A stretch of DNA of 64,000 bases from Mesorhizobium sp. B2-1-8 (GCF_006442545.2 NZ_CP083952.1:1116001-1180000), one strand, 5' to 3'. Counted from the first letter of the stretch, positions 1-8,904 are shown. Numbers and translations are program-made. The notes: generated by a model from the sequence alone, not told the origin.

Positions 1-159
1 GCTGGTGACGGCGACATGGCTGCCGCCGATCTGACGAGCAAGATCGCCATAGAAATTCTCGGCGGCAACGATGTTCAGCTTGTCTTCTGCCCGGGCAATG
101 GTGCCGGTCAGCAGCGGCGCCGCAACCAGCAGCGCGGCCAGGAAGGGAAGGGAACGCAT
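1..159 (-). CDS. znuA: Metal (zinc-type) ABC transporter substrate-binding protein, N-terminal part
   Basis: Only the first 53 codons are inside the window; the gene runs off the left edge. The peptide begins MRSLPFLAALL, a typical signal peptide ending near ARA, followed by KLNIVAAENFYGDLARQIGG, which is the conserved start of the mature TroA/ZnuA family of periplasmic metal-binding proteins (cluster A-I). The ATG at 159 has a purine-rich AGGAGACCAAGG region just upstream on the minus strand. A Zur-like palindrome lies about 70-90 bp upstream, which fits zinc uptake. The metal-ligand histidines lie outside the window, so manganese specificity cannot be excluded. Confidence 0.7.
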   Translation of the reverse strand, partial: MRSLPFLAALLVAAPLLTGTIARAEDKLNIVAAENFYGDLARQIGGSHVAVTS

Positions 160-227
160 CCTTGGTCTCCTTTGGAAAGTCGGGGGCGGACTCAATACAC
201 CGCCATGCGTGTCACGTTGTGGCATAT

Positions 228-248
228 CCGTTACAGTATAACGTTTAC
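228..248. promoter_or_regulatory. Putative Zur-type operator upstream of znuA-like gene
   Basis: The sequence contains the interrupted palindrome GTTACAGTATAAC (230-242), an AT-rich motif resembling alphaproteobacterial Zur boxes built on GTTAT-N3-ATAAC. It is placed where a promoter for the minus-strand znuA-like gene would be. The match is imperfect on one arm and was judged by eye only. Confidence 0.4.
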
Positions 249-418
249 GGTAGAAATCCGAGACGATCAATGGCACTTTCCGATGCAGCCATGTTTGGCG
301 GACACAAAACCGTGACCTCGGTCAGCATGGCAAAGCCATTCGGGATTGGCCGAAGCGATCGATGTCTCCCGCCCATCGCCGAAGCATGCGGTCCGTCAGC
401 ACGGACGCATCCGACCCT

Positions 419-1234
419 TCAATTCCTTATCCGCGCGTCGATGATCTCGACGAAGCGGGCGAAGAGGCCGGCCTGCGACTTGATCTTGAGCTTGCGGTAG
501 ATGTTGCGGCGATGGACCTTCACGGTTCCCGGCACGATGCGCATCGCCCTGGCGATCGATTCCGTCGAATGGCCCTGCAGCACCAGGTCGACGACGTGCT
601 TTTCGCGCGGCGTCAGCGACAGGCTTTTCCAGATATGGGCGCGGTCGAATTCGTTGACCGCGGCTATTTCCGCGTCCTGCTTCGTCTCGGCTGGTTCGTC
701 GGCGGGGAGGGCAGGCCAGCGCAATCGGATGAAGCTGATCACCGCCGGCGCCATGTCGCGCAGCAGCCTGGCATCGGCGGTGCCGAACGGGCCGGAAGCG
801 CTGAGCCGCATCAGCGACAGCACCAGCGCGTCCTTGCCAGGCAGCGGCACGAAGAAGCCGACCTCCTCGGCCAGTTTGGTCTGGCTGTAGTAGGAGCGAA
901 AATATTCGCTGGCGTAGAAACGATCAGGCGCGAGTTCCCGCATGCGCCAGAAGCCTTCCTTGCGCTCGACCGCCGCGTGATGGAACGGGTCGAGCAAATA
1001 AGGGCCTTCCTGGTAGAGCGCGACGAAGACGTGGCTTTCGGCCGGTGTGAAGGTCTCGAACAGCAGTGGCGGTCGTGAGGCGCCGCGATAGCCGAAGATC
1101 ACGCAGTGGTCGAAGCCGACATGCCGCCGCAGCCAATCGACCATCGCTTGACCGAACAGGTCGCCGCTCGCTTCCCGCGTCGCCGCGACAAGGGTGGCGA
1201 GCCGGCTGTATTCGTCGTTGCGGGAAGCGCTCAA
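419..1234 (-). CDS. LuxR family transcriptional regulator
   Basis: The C-terminal ~60 residues (about 205-262 of 271) form a GerE/LuxR helix-turn-helix: LTPREKHVVDLVLQG, then STESIARAMRI and TVKVHRRNIYRKL. The N-terminal ~170 residues are a sensory region that I cannot assign firmly to the acyl-homoserine-lactone-binding family. I chose the TTG at 1234 because AGGGGG precedes it at good spacing; an in-frame ATG at 1300 would add 22 residues but would place the palindrome at 1267-1288 inside the coding region and has a poor ribosome binding site. The gene is divergent from a polyamine-type ABC importer, which it may control. No luxI-type synthase is visible, so it would be a solo regulator. 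Confidence 0.8.
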   Translation of the reverse strand: MSASRNDEYSRLATLVAATREASGDLFGQAMVDWLRRHVGFDHCVIFGYRGASRPPLLFETFTPAESHVFVALYQEGPYLLDPFHHAAVERKEGFWRMRELAPDRFYASEYFRSYYSQTKLAEEVGFFVPLPGKDALVLSLMRLSASGPFGTADARLLRDMAPAVISFIRLRWPALPADEPAETKQDAEIAAVNEFDRAHIWKSLSLTPREKHVVDLVLQGHSTESIARAMRIVPGTVKVHRRNIYRKLKIKSQAGLFARFVEIIDARIRN

Positions 1235-1266
1235 CCCATACCCCCTGAAACGAGAAAATAGATCAG

Positions 1267-1288
1267 ATATACCACCTGCGAGGTATAT
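1267..1288. promoter_or_regulatory. Palindromic operator between luxR-type gene and ABC importer
   Basis: A perfect inverted repeat, ATATACC (1267-1273) and GGTATAT (1282-1288), separated by 8 bp, giving a 22-bp dyad. Its size and position, between two divergent genes one of which encodes a LuxR-type regulator, fit a lux-box-like operator. Binding by the adjacent regulator is inference. Confidence 0.55.
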
Positions 1289-1347
1289 ACTAGCTGCCAT
1301 TGGCTCTGCTAGCGTCTTGAAATCGCATCGTCCTGGAGCCCGCAGCC

Positions 1348-2483
1348 TTGACCGCAGTGCCCGACATCGAGTTTCGCGGCGTCACCAAGCGCTATGGCGC
1401 GGTGACCGCCGTCAGCGGCATAGATCTTGCCATACCGCCTTCCGCCTTCGTTGCGCTGCTCGGACCGTCCGGCTGCGGCAAGACGACCTGCCTGCGCATG
1501 ATCGGCGGTTTCGAGCAGCCGAGCGAAGGCCAGGTGTTCATCCGCGGCCAGGACATGGCCGGCACGCCGCCCTACCGGCGGCCGGTCAACATGGTGTTCC
1601 AGCAATACGCGCTGTTTCCGCATCTCGACGTGGAAGCTAATGTTTCCTACGGGCTGCGCCAGGCGAGGCCACGGCTGTCGTCGCGCGAGATAGGCCGGCG
1701 GGCCGGCGAAGCGCTCGAAATGGTGCGGCTCGCCGGCTATGGCGACCGCAAGATCCACGAACTGTCCGGCGGCCAACAGCAGCGTGTGGCGCTGGCGCGG
1801 GCGCTGGTCAACAAGCCGGCGGTGCTGTTGCTCGACGAGCCGCTGGCGGCGCTCGACAAGAAGCTGCGCACCGACATGCAGATCGAGCTGCAGAACCTGC
1901 AGCGCGAGATCGGCATCACCTTCGTGCTGGTCACCCACGACCAGGAGGAAGCGCTGTCGATGAGCGATTTCGTCTGCGTCATGAATGGCGGCCGCATCGT
2001 CCAGCTCGGCCAGCCGAGCGAGATCTATGACGAGCCGGCTGATCTGTTCGTGGCCGATTTCGTCGGCAAGACCAATCTGCTTGCCGGCAAGGTCGCGGGG
2101 CATACGGGCGAGCTGGTGGACGTGGCGCTGGCGGACGGCACCGTCATTGCGGCCGCAAACGCACCACCCTGCAGCAAGGCGAGGTCGTCTCGGTCAGCCT
2201 GCGTCCTGAATCACTCAGCCTTGGCGCTCCTGAGAGCGGTCCGCTCAAGGGCGTCGTCCGCAATCGGATTTTCCTGGGATCGACGGCGGAATACGCGATC
2301 GAGGTCCAGGGCATCGGAACATTACTTGCCAAGGCCGACCATCTGATCGGCCTTGGCAATCTCTTCAAGCCGGGTGAACCCGTCGCCATCGGCTATGCGT
2401 CCGGAACGCCGCTGGCGTTTCCGGAAACCAAGAACAACGGGACCAACCAGAGGGTAAACAAACATGTCGAAATCATATCGTGA
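1348..2483 (+). pseudogene. Spermidine/putrescine-type ABC importer ATPase, frameshifted before the TOBE domain
   Basis: Starts at TTG 1348 with CTGGAG upstream. The nucleotide-binding domain is complete: Walker A GPSGCGKTT (residues 39-47), signature LSGGQ (139-143), Walker B LLLDEP (160-165), H-loop histidine 197. At about 2157-2160 the frame breaks. Continuing in the original frame ends at 2346 with nonsense sequence, while the -1 frame gives a good C-terminal TOBE-type tail (VVSVSLRPESLSLG, then GTLLAKADHLIGLGNLFKPG) ending at TGA 2481-2483. Restoring one A in GCAAAC (GCAAAAC) repairs the gene. The intact gene would overlap the start of the binding-protein gene at 2464. Either a sequencing indel or a real lesion; the ATPase core would still be made. 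Confidence 0.75.
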
Positions 2484-3627
2484 CGGACTGCCGATAACCC
2501 CCGAGAATTTCGTCGACCAGCTGATGCGCTTGAAGCGCGGCTCGATCGGCCGCCGCGACTTCCTCGGTCTCACCGGCCTCGGCATCGCGACGGCGGTGAT
2601 GGCGCGCGAGATCGGCATCATGCCGACGCCGGCCTTTGCCGCCGAGAGCCTTGGCGACCGCATGTCGATCGCCACCTGGCCGAATTATCACGACCCGCTG
2701 ACCTTCGAGAACTTCAAGAAGGACACCGGTGTCGCCGTCGAGGTCAACGTGTTCGGCTCCAATGAGGAGATGCTGGCCAAGCTGCAGGCCGGCGCCTCGG
2801 GCTGGAGCCTGTTCGTGCCGACCAATTATACGATCTCGACCTACAAGAAGCTCGGCATCATCGAGCCGCTGGAAATGGCGAAGCTGCCGAATTTCGACGG
2901 CACCCAGGAGGATCCGCGCTTCACCTCGGAGGGCACGATCGACAAGGTGATCTACGCCGTGCCGAAGAACTGGGGCACGACAGGCTTTGCCGTCAACACC
3001 AAGAAGCTCAGCAAGCCGATGACGAGCTGGAAGGAGTTCTGGGATACCGCCATGGCCGAAGGCGATGGCCGCACCATGGTGCATGATTACCAGCTGACCA
3101 CGATCGGCAACGCGCTGAAATATTATGGCTATTCGTTCAATTCGCTGAAGCAGGATGAGCTCGCCAAGGCTGAGGAATTGCTGCTGAAGGTCAAGCCGCA
3201 TCTGTTCGCCGTCTCGTCCGACTACCAGCCGGGCATGCGCGCGGGCGACGCCTGGATGACGATGTGCTGGACCAATGACGGCGCGCAGCTGCATCGCGAC
3301 ATCCCCGAGATCTCCTATGTGCTGGGCAAGGAAGGCGGCGAGATCTGGACCGATTTTTATGCCATCCCGAAGGACGCGCCGAACAAGCCCGCCGGCTATG
3401 CCTTGCTCAACTATCTGATGAATCCGCAGGTCGCGGTGAAGGAGCACCTGGCCAATGGCGCGCCTTCCACCGATGCACGCGTCAACAAGCTGCTGCCCAA
3501 GGAAGTGCTCGACAATCCGATCCTCTATCCGGCGGCGGACCTGTTGACGCCGCTCGAATTCGGCGCGGCGGCGACGCTGACCGATCCCGGTCGCGCCGAA
3601 CTGATGGCGCGCTTCAAATCGGCTTGA
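2464..3627 (+). CDS. ABC transporter periplasmic binding protein, spermidine/putrescine (PotD) type, Tat signal
   Basis: 387 aa, close to the PotD family size of about 350 with a longer leader. Near residue 30 it has the twin-arginine motif GRRDFLG followed by a hydrophobic stretch and a cleavage-like AFA site, so export by Tat is likely. The mature part begins DRMSIATWPNYHDP and continues with the NEEMLAKLQAG segment usual in this family; substrate is probably a polyamine or another small cationic compound, but I cannot say which. First intact gene of an importer operon with two permeases downstream; its start lies inside the frameshifted end of the ATPase gene. Confidence 0.85.
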   Translation: MSKSYRDGLPITPENFVDQLMRLKRGSIGRRDFLGLTGLGIATAVMAREIGIMPTPAFAAESLGDRMSIATWPNYHDPLTFENFKKDTGVAVEVNVFGSNEEMLAKLQAGASGWSLFVPTNYTISTYKKLGIIEPLEMAKLPNFDGTQEDPRFTSEGTIDKVIYAVPKNWGTTGFAVNTKKLSKPMTSWKEFWDTAMAEGDGRTMVHDYQLTTIGNALKYYGYSFNSLKQDELAKAEELLLKVKPHLFAVSSDYQPGMRAGDAWMTMCWTNDGAQLHRDIPEISYVLGKEGGEIWTDFYAIPKDAPNKPAGYALLNYLMNPQVAVKEHLANGAPSTDARVNKLLPKEVLDNPILYPAADLLTPLEFGAAATLTDPGRAELMARFKSA

Positions 3628-3663
3628 GACTAGCCTGGACTAAGACAATCGACCGGCGGGCCC

Positions 3664-4554
3664 ATGTCCGCCGGCACCGGGACGGTTTCAATGCACGGCA
3701 ACAGATTTCGGCGTAATTTCCTGACCGCCTTGCTGCTCGCTCCGGCGACAGTATGGCTGGTGGTGTTCCTGGTGCTGCCGTTCATCGCCATTGCCGTGTT
3801 CAGCGTCGGCGAGCGGGCGCCCGAGGGCGGCTACCAGGCGGCCTTCACACTGGCGCAATACGCCAATCTTCCGGCGCGGGCGACCGCGTTCTGGAACACG
3901 ATGGTGCTGGCGCCGGTGGGAGCGCTCGCCTGCCTGCTCGTCGCCTATCCGGTCGCTTATTACCTTGCCTTGCAGGCGCCGCAGCGCTGGCGGCTGATCC
4001 TGCTCGCGCTGGTCGTCATTCCGTTCTGGACCAGCCTTCTGATGCGCACCTATGCCTGGATGTACATTCTGGGCGGACGCGGCATACCGGCGCTGCTCGC
4101 CTTTGTCGGCATCGAGGATGTCAGGCTGATCAACACGCCGGGCGCCGTCCTGCTCGGCATCGTCTACGGCTATCTGCCGCTGATGATCCTGCCGATCTAT
4201 GTCAGCCTCGAGCGGCTCGACCGAAGGCTGCTGGAAGCCTCCGCCGATCTCGGTGCGACGCCATTGTCAACCTTTCTGGGCGTGACCTTGAAACTGTCGC
4301 TGCCGGGCGTGATGACCGGCTTCTCGCTGGTCATGATCCTGCTGCTTGGCGAATATTTGATCCCAACGCTGCTTGGCGGCGGCAAGGTATTCTTCATCGG
4401 CAATGCGCTGGTGGACCTGTTCCTGCAGTCGCGCAACTGGCCGTTCGGCTCGGCCATCGCGATCACGCTGGTGCTGGTTTCGGTGGTGGTCCTGATTGCC
4501 GCCAACCGCATTTCGAACCGGGTCGCGGGCGCCCGCCGGGTGGACCTCATCTGA
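3664..4554 (+). CDS. ABC transporter permease, PotB type
   Basis: 296 aa inner-membrane permease with a first membrane segment at LLLAPATVWLVVFLVLPF and about five more. The cytoplasmic EAA loop that docks on the ATPase is present (LLEASADLGATPLSTFLGVTL). The ATG at 3664 is used; a second ATG nine codons later (MHGNRFRRNF) is equally plausible. The stop codon overlaps the start of the next permease (TGATG at 4552-4556), so the two are translationally coupled. Confidence 0.85.
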   Translation: MSAGTGTVSMHGNRFRRNFLTALLLAPATVWLVVFLVLPFIAIAVFSVGERAPEGGYQAAFTLAQYANLPARATAFWNTMVLAPVGALACLLVAYPVAYYLALQAPQRWRLILLALVVIPFWTSLLMRTYAWMYILGGRGIPALLAFVGIEDVRLINTPGAVLLGIVYGYLPLMILPIYVSLERLDRRLLEASADLGATPLSTFLGVTLKLSLPGVMTGFSLVMILLLGEYLIPTLLGGGKVFFIGNALVDLFLQSRNWPFGSAIAITLVLVSVVVLIAANRISNRVAGARRVDLI

Positions 4555-5366
4555 TGCGCGCCTTCGTCATCGCCGTCTTCGCGTTCCTCTATCTGCCGAT
4601 CGTGCTGGTCGTGCTATTCTCCTTCAATGCCGGCCACCATGCCAGCGAGTTCACCGGCTTCTCGGTGCAATGGTACGGCAAGGCGCTGTCCAACCCATTC
4701 CTGGTCGAGGCGCTGAAGAACAGCCTGTTCATTGCCAGCACCAGCGCCGTGCTGGCGGCGGTGTTCGGCACCGCGGCGGCCCTTGGCCTGGCGCGTGTCG
4801 GCATCAGAACGCGTGCCATCTTCGACGGGTTGCTTGGCGCGGCGATCGTCGTTCCCGGCGTCGTCATCGGCATCTCGACGCTGGTCGCGCTCGTCCAGCT
4901 GTTCGCCGTCGTCAATCCATTCCTTGCCTCGATCTGGCCCGGCGACCAGCCGCCGCGCCTGTCGCTCGGCTACGGCTCGATCATCGCCGCGCATGGCCTG
5001 TTCTCGATGGCGCTGGTGACGATGATCGTCGGCACGCGGCTGGGCAGCCTCGACCGCAATCTTGTCGAGGCTTCGAGCGACCTCTACGCCACGCCGCTGA
5101 CGACCTTTCGTTCGATCGTCCTGCCGCAGATCATGCCGGCGGTGGTCGCCGGCTTCTTGCTCGCCTTCACCTTCTCCTTCGACGACTTCATCGTCGCCTT
5201 CTTCGTCGCCGGCGCGCAGACGACCTTGCCGATCTATGTCTTTGCCTCGATCCGGCGCGGCGTGACACCGGAGATCAACGCCATCGCGACGATCGTGCTC
5301 GTTGCTTCCGTCTTGCTCGTGGTGCTTGCCCAATGGCAGCTGCGCCAGCGCAAGCCATCAAACTGA
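4554..5366 (+). CDS. ABC transporter permease, PotC type
   Basis: 270 aa, six predicted membrane segments beginning FVIAVFAFLYLPIVLVVLF. The EAA loop reads LVEASSDLYATPLTTFRSIVLP, characteristic of PotC-like proteins. The start ATG at 4554 overlaps the stop of the upstream permease. Together with the upstream binding protein, permease and ATPase it completes a four-component polyamine-type importer transcribed away from the LuxR-type regulator. Confidence 0.85.
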   Translation: MRAFVIAVFAFLYLPIVLVVLFSFNAGHHASEFTGFSVQWYGKALSNPFLVEALKNSLFIASTSAVLAAVFGTAAALGLARVGIRTRAIFDGLLGAAIVVPGVVIGISTLVALVQLFAVVNPFLASIWPGDQPPRLSLGYGSIIAAHGLFSMALVTMIVGTRLGSLDRNLVEASSDLYATPLTTFRSIVLPQIMPAVVAGFLLAFTFSFDDFIVAFFVAGAQTTLPIYVFASIRRGVTPEINAIATIVLVASVLLVVLAQWQLRQRKPSN

Positions 5367-5376
5367 AAGCCGCTCC

Positions 5377-6138
5377 ATGATCCTCAAAGACCGCATCGCC
5401 GTGGTGACAGGCGCCGGCTCCGGCATCGGACGTGCCGGCGCCATGATCATGGCTCGGGAAGGCGCGATGGTCGTCATCGCCGACAGGGATGCGGCCGCCG
5501 GCGTGGCAACTGCCTCAGACATCCGGGCATTGGGCGGCCGGGCCGAGGCCATCGCCACCGATGTCGGAGAGGACGCGGCTGTCGAGCAACTCATAACCGG
5601 CACGCTGGAAAAGCATGGGCGCATCGACATCCTGCACAATCATGCCGGCATCCAGGTCGGCGGCACGCTGACCGAGGTCGAAACCGACGGCATGGATGCC
5701 TCCTGGCGGGTCAATGTGCGGGCACAGTTCCTCGCGGCGAGGATCGTCATGCCGTCGATGATCGCGCAAGGCAGCGGCGTCATCCTCAACACGGCTTCGA
5801 ATTCGGGTGTGTTCTATGACCGCGAAATGATCGCCTATGCGACGTCCAAACATGCCGTGGTGGCGATGACCAGGCAGATGTCGCTCGACTATGCCCGGCA
5901 CAATGTGCGCGTCAACGCACTCTGCCCCGGCTGGGTCGACACGCCGTTCAACGAGCCGTTCATCGCCCAGATGGGCGGACGCGAGGCGATCGAAACCTAT
6001 GTCCGCACCAAGATCCCGATGGGGCGCTGGGCCGTGGCCGAAGAGATCGCCGAGGCGATCCTGTTCCTGGTCTCGGACCGATCGTCCTTCATGACCGGCC
6101 AGGCGTTGGTGATCGACGGCGGCGAAAGTATCGGCTGA
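5377..6138 (+). CDS. SDR family oxidoreductase
   Basis: 253 aa short-chain dehydrogenase. The Rossmann motif TGAGSGIG is at residues 11-18. The catalytic region has a serine in NTASNSG and YATSK as the Y-x-x-x-K pair, and the C-terminal GQALVIDGG motif is present. The usual NNAG is replaced by NHAG. Start ATG 5377 begins 10 bp after the permease stop, so it is probably the last gene of the importer operon and may act on the imported compound or a breakdown product. Substrate unknown. Confidence 0.8.
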   Translation: MILKDRIAVVTGAGSGIGRAGAMIMAREGAMVVIADRDAAAGVATASDIRALGGRAEAIATDVGEDAAVEQLITGTLEKHGRIDILHNHAGIQVGGTLTEVETDGMDASWRVNVRAQFLAARIVMPSMIAQGSGVILNTASNSGVFYDREMIAYATSKHAVVAMTRQMSLDYARHNVRVNALCPGWVDTPFNEPFIAQMGGREAIETYVRTKIPMGRWAVAEEIAEAILFLVSDRSSFMTGQALVIDGGESIG

Positions 6139-6424
6139 GACCGCCGCTTTCATCTATCGACCTTTCCATTTCAGCCCCTTTTTTTGCTGCGGTTTGCGTG
6201 GCGCCGGACGGCACAGGACCATGGTCTGGTTGGCATGGGACTTCAGTGCCATGGCAGGGCCAAGGCGGTGATTTCCCTTTCTTTTCAAGTGGATACGAGT
6301 TTTAGGCGGCGCCCGCTCTCGCATTGCGACCGAGTTTGTCTAAAGTTTACCGGGTATAATTAGCGATTTCTCATACCGAGATGGTTCAGCGGTGGGCGAG
6401 AACGCGATTCCCGAGGAGATTACC

Positions 6425-7228
6425 ATGACAAACCGGAAAACACTGTTCGCGGCGCTGGCCGCATTGGCGCTTCTGGCGTCTCCGGCGCTCGCCGGCAATG
6501 GGCACGGCAATGGCGGCGGTAATGGCAACGGCGGCGGCAACGGCAATGGGGGGGGCAACGGCAATAGCGGAACTCACGGGAATAGTGGCGGCAACAGCGG
6601 CGCTTCGCACGGCAAGTCGTCGGCGGCGCCGGGACATGCGGCCAAGACGGAAACGGACACGGCAACCGACACCACGGTCGATACGACCACAACGGTCTCG
6701 TCCGTATCGAAGGAGAAGAACATCCACGCCAAACTCGGCCGGCTGAACTCGCTGCAGCGCAACATCAACGCCTATATGAACTCCAAGAGCAAGAAGTTTG
6801 CCGCCATTCAGGCATTCGTGACGCAATCGGCGACGGCCAAAAATGCGCAGGCAGCTGCTGCCGCGGCCGCCGCCACTGCCGCCGCCGCCCAGGCCCAGCT
6901 GGATGCACTGAATTCGCAGCTGGCCGCGCTGGCGTCGCTGTCGCAGGCCGAGATCGACGCCCTGCCACCCGAACAGCAGCCGGCGGCGCTGCAGGCTGAC
7001 ATCACCGCCCAGCAGGCGGTGGTCGACGCCGACAATGCGGCGGCTAAGCAGGCGGCGGACGCTGCAACCGAGGCAGCGGTCGGCACCGATGACGCGTCGC
7101 TCGACGCGGCGCTGACGGACATGGCCAACAAGCCCGTCGACGCCGATGTCACGGCCTGGGCCCAAGGCGTCCTTGCCGACAAGATCGACCAGACGGCGGC
7201 GAAGCTTCAAGCGGGAACGACGCCGTAG
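6425..7228 (+). CDS. Secreted Gly/Asn- and Ala-rich hypothetical protein
   Basis: 267 aa. GAGGAG precedes the chosen ATG by a good distance; an upstream in-frame ATG at 6392 lacks this. A signal peptide (LFAALAALALLASPALAG) leads directly into a low-complexity stretch of GNGGGN-type repeats (about residues 23-60), a Ser/Thr/Asp-rich stretch, then a KEKNIHAKLGRLNSLQRNINAY segment and a long alanine-rich region likely to be helical or coiled coil. I do not recognise a family function; an extracellular or periplasmic structural role is inference. It stands alone, followed by a strong terminator. Confidence 0.75.
   Translation: MTNRKTLFAALAALALLASPALAGNGHGNGGGNGNGGGNGNGGGNGNSGTHGNSGGNSGASHGKSSAAPGHAAKTETDTATDTTVDTTTTVSSVSKEKNIHAKLGRLNSLQRNINAYMNSKSKKFAAIQAFVTQSATAKNAQAAAAAAAATAAAAQAQLDALNSQLAALASLSQAEIDALPPEQQPAALQADITAQQAVVDADNAAAKQAADAATEAAVGTDDASLDAALTDMANKPVDADVTAWAQGVLADKIDQTAAKLQAGTTP
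6493..6602 (+). repeat. GGC/AAT-rich imperfect tandem repeats inside the secreted-protein gene
   Basis: Imperfect short tandem units of the type GGCAATGGCGGC encode the Gly/Asn repeats. The run of eight G (about 6547-6554) is a possible slippage site. It is a coding repeat, not an independent element. Confidence 0.7.
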
Positions 7229-7260
7229 CGGTTCGTCGCTGAAAAGGCAGTAGCCTATCA

Positions 7261-7300
7261 AAAAAGATGCCGCTGGGGTTCACCCGGCGGCATTGTTTTT
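7261..7300 (+). terminator. Rho-independent terminator after the Gly/Asn-rich gene
   Basis: An 11-bp stem (7267-7277 with 7283-7293, one G-T pair) with a 5-nt loop GTTCA is followed by TGTTTTT, 40 bp after the stop codon at 7228. The A-run before the stem could also serve the minus strand. Confidence 0.75.
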
Positions 7301-7375
7301 CCTGCTCTCGCGCGTCCTGGTCGAAGCAAATCGAGGCATAAGGATATGGCGCGCGGCGCTGCCGCGCGCCATTTT

Positions 7376-8890
7376 TCATACGTGTTTGCGACCGCCGGTC
7401 TCGCGGAACCAGCTGTCGGGGTAGGGATACCACCAGTTCTGGATTGCCGGCCTGTGGTCGATGATGACCATCTTGGATCGGCGGAAGGCGTCGAGGCCCT
7501 GGCGCCCGAGTTCGCGGCCGAGACCCGATGCTTTCCAGCCGCCGAAGGGCAGGGCGTCATTGTCGATCAGCGGGTTGTTGACCCAGACCATGCCGGCCTC
7601 GAGCCGTTCGGCTGCCTCGTGCGCTTCGGCCAGATTCGTCGTGAACACCGAGGCGCCAAGCCCGAATGGGCTGTCATTGGCTAGTCGGATCGCCTCGTCG
7701 AAATCCTTCACCCGGCAGATCGCGGCGACCGGCCCGAAACACTCTTCGCGCACGATTGTCATGTGTGGGGTGACGCCGGTCAGGATGGTCGGTTCGTAGA
7801 ACCATCCGGTGTCGTGCGCCGGTGGAATGCGGCCGCCGGTGACGGCCTTGGCACCATTGGCAATGGCATCGTCGACAAGGCGCATGACCTTGGCGCGAGC
7901 CGCCTCGCTGACCAGTGGGCCGATCTCGGTCTTGTGCATGCCGTTGCCGATGCGCAGAGCGCGCGTCCTTTCGGCAAACAATTCGACGAAGCGGTCATGC
8001 ACGGCATCGACGACGAAGAAGCGCTCGGCCGAGGTGCAGACCTGGCCGGTGAGGTGGAAGGCGGCGGTGACGCTGCCGGCAGCCGCGACCTCCAGCGGGG
8101 CGTGCTCGCTGATGATCAGCGGATCGCTGCCGCCGGCCTCGATGACGCACGGCTTCATGCGTTCGGCGCAGGCCACCGCAACCGCCTTGCCGGCGGAGAC
8201 CGAGCCGGTGAAGGCAACGGCATGCGTGCGGTCGGAGGCGATGAGCGCCTGCGCGGTTGCCGCGCCGCCGGGCAGGCAGGACACCAGTCCTTCCGGCAGC
8301 GCGCAGAAGACGGTCATGTACTCCAGCGTCGACAGCGTCGTCGCTTCGGCCGGCTTGACGATGCAGGCATTGCCGGCGGCGAGCGAGGCGGCGACGGTCC
8401 AGCACATCAGCAGGATCGGGAAATTGTAGGGCATGATATGGACGGAGACGCCGTAGGGCTCATAGCGCGCATACTGGAACGAACCCGCCTGCGTCGTGCC
8501 GGCGACCTTACCGGCATCGTCGCGCGCCATCTCGGCATAGTAGCGGAAGATCGGCGCGCAATTGGCGATCTCGCCGATGGCTTCGGGAAAGGGCTTGCCC
8601 ATCTCGCGCACCATCAGTTCGGCGCAGCGCGTGAGGTCCGCCGCCTCGATGGCATTAGCGACAGCGTGCAGATGTTTTGCGCGGCTCTTGGCATCGAGCT
8701 TTTTCCAGGCAAGCTGCGCCTTGGTCGCGGCGGTGAGCACGGCGTCGATCTCGCCGTCGCTGGCCGAAGCGATGGCGCCGACGGTTTCCAGCGTCGCCGG
8801 ATCGATGACCGGCCTGTTCGCACCGGTCATCGGGCGGTAGTCCGGGCTGACGAAGAACGTCGGCCGGTCAGCGGAGAAATGCATGGACAT
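7376..8890 (-). CDS. Aldehyde dehydrogenase family protein
   Basis: 504 aa NAD(P)-dependent aldehyde dehydrogenase of the usual length. Catalytic residues are visible: oxyanion Asn156 in PYNFP, cofactor Lys179 in KPAEA, general base Glu251 in EAGGSDP and nucleophile Cys285 in GQVCTSAER. Two starts are possible (8890 or the ATG two codons later). It is the distal gene of the minus-strand arm of the amine-utilisation locus and, by analogy with PuuC or succinate-semialdehyde dehydrogenases, would oxidise the aldehyde released by the FAD oxidase encoded at 19460. Substrate is inferred from context. Confidence 0.85.
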   Translation of the reverse strand: MSMHFSADRPTFFVSPDYRPMTGANRPVIDPATLETVGAIASASDGEIDAVLTAATKAQLAWKKLDAKSRAKHLHAVANAIEAADLTRCAELMVREMGKPFPEAIGEIANCAPIFRYYAEMARDDAGKVAGTTQAGSFQYARYEPYGVSVHIMPYNFPILLMCWTVAASLAAGNACIVKPAEATTLSTLEYMTVFCALPEGLVSCLPGGAATAQALIASDRTHAVAFTGSVSAGKAVAVACAERMKPCVIEAGGSDPLIISEHAPLEVAAAGSVTAAFHLTGQVCTSAERFFVVDAVHDRFVELFAERTRALRIGNGMHKTEIGPLVSEAARAKVMRLVDDAIANGAKAVTGGRIPPAHDTGWFYEPTILTGVTPHMTIVREECFGPVAAICRVKDFDEAIRLANDSPFGLGASVFTTNLAEAHEAAERLEAGMVWVNNPLIDNDALPFGGWKASGLGRELGRQGLDAFRRSKMVIIDHRPAIQNWWYPYPDSWFRETGGRKHV

Positions 8891-8904
8891 CCTCTCAGAT
8901 CCGC

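Noticed and set aside
6493..6602. CRISPR-like or tandem repeat array
   Set aside because: Units are short, imperfect, without spacers, and encode Gly/Asn repeats.
6386..7261. Long minus-strand frame opposite the Gly/Asn-rich gene
   Set aside because: The plus strand has a ribosome binding site, signal peptide and terminator; the minus frame is Arg-rich repeat translation.
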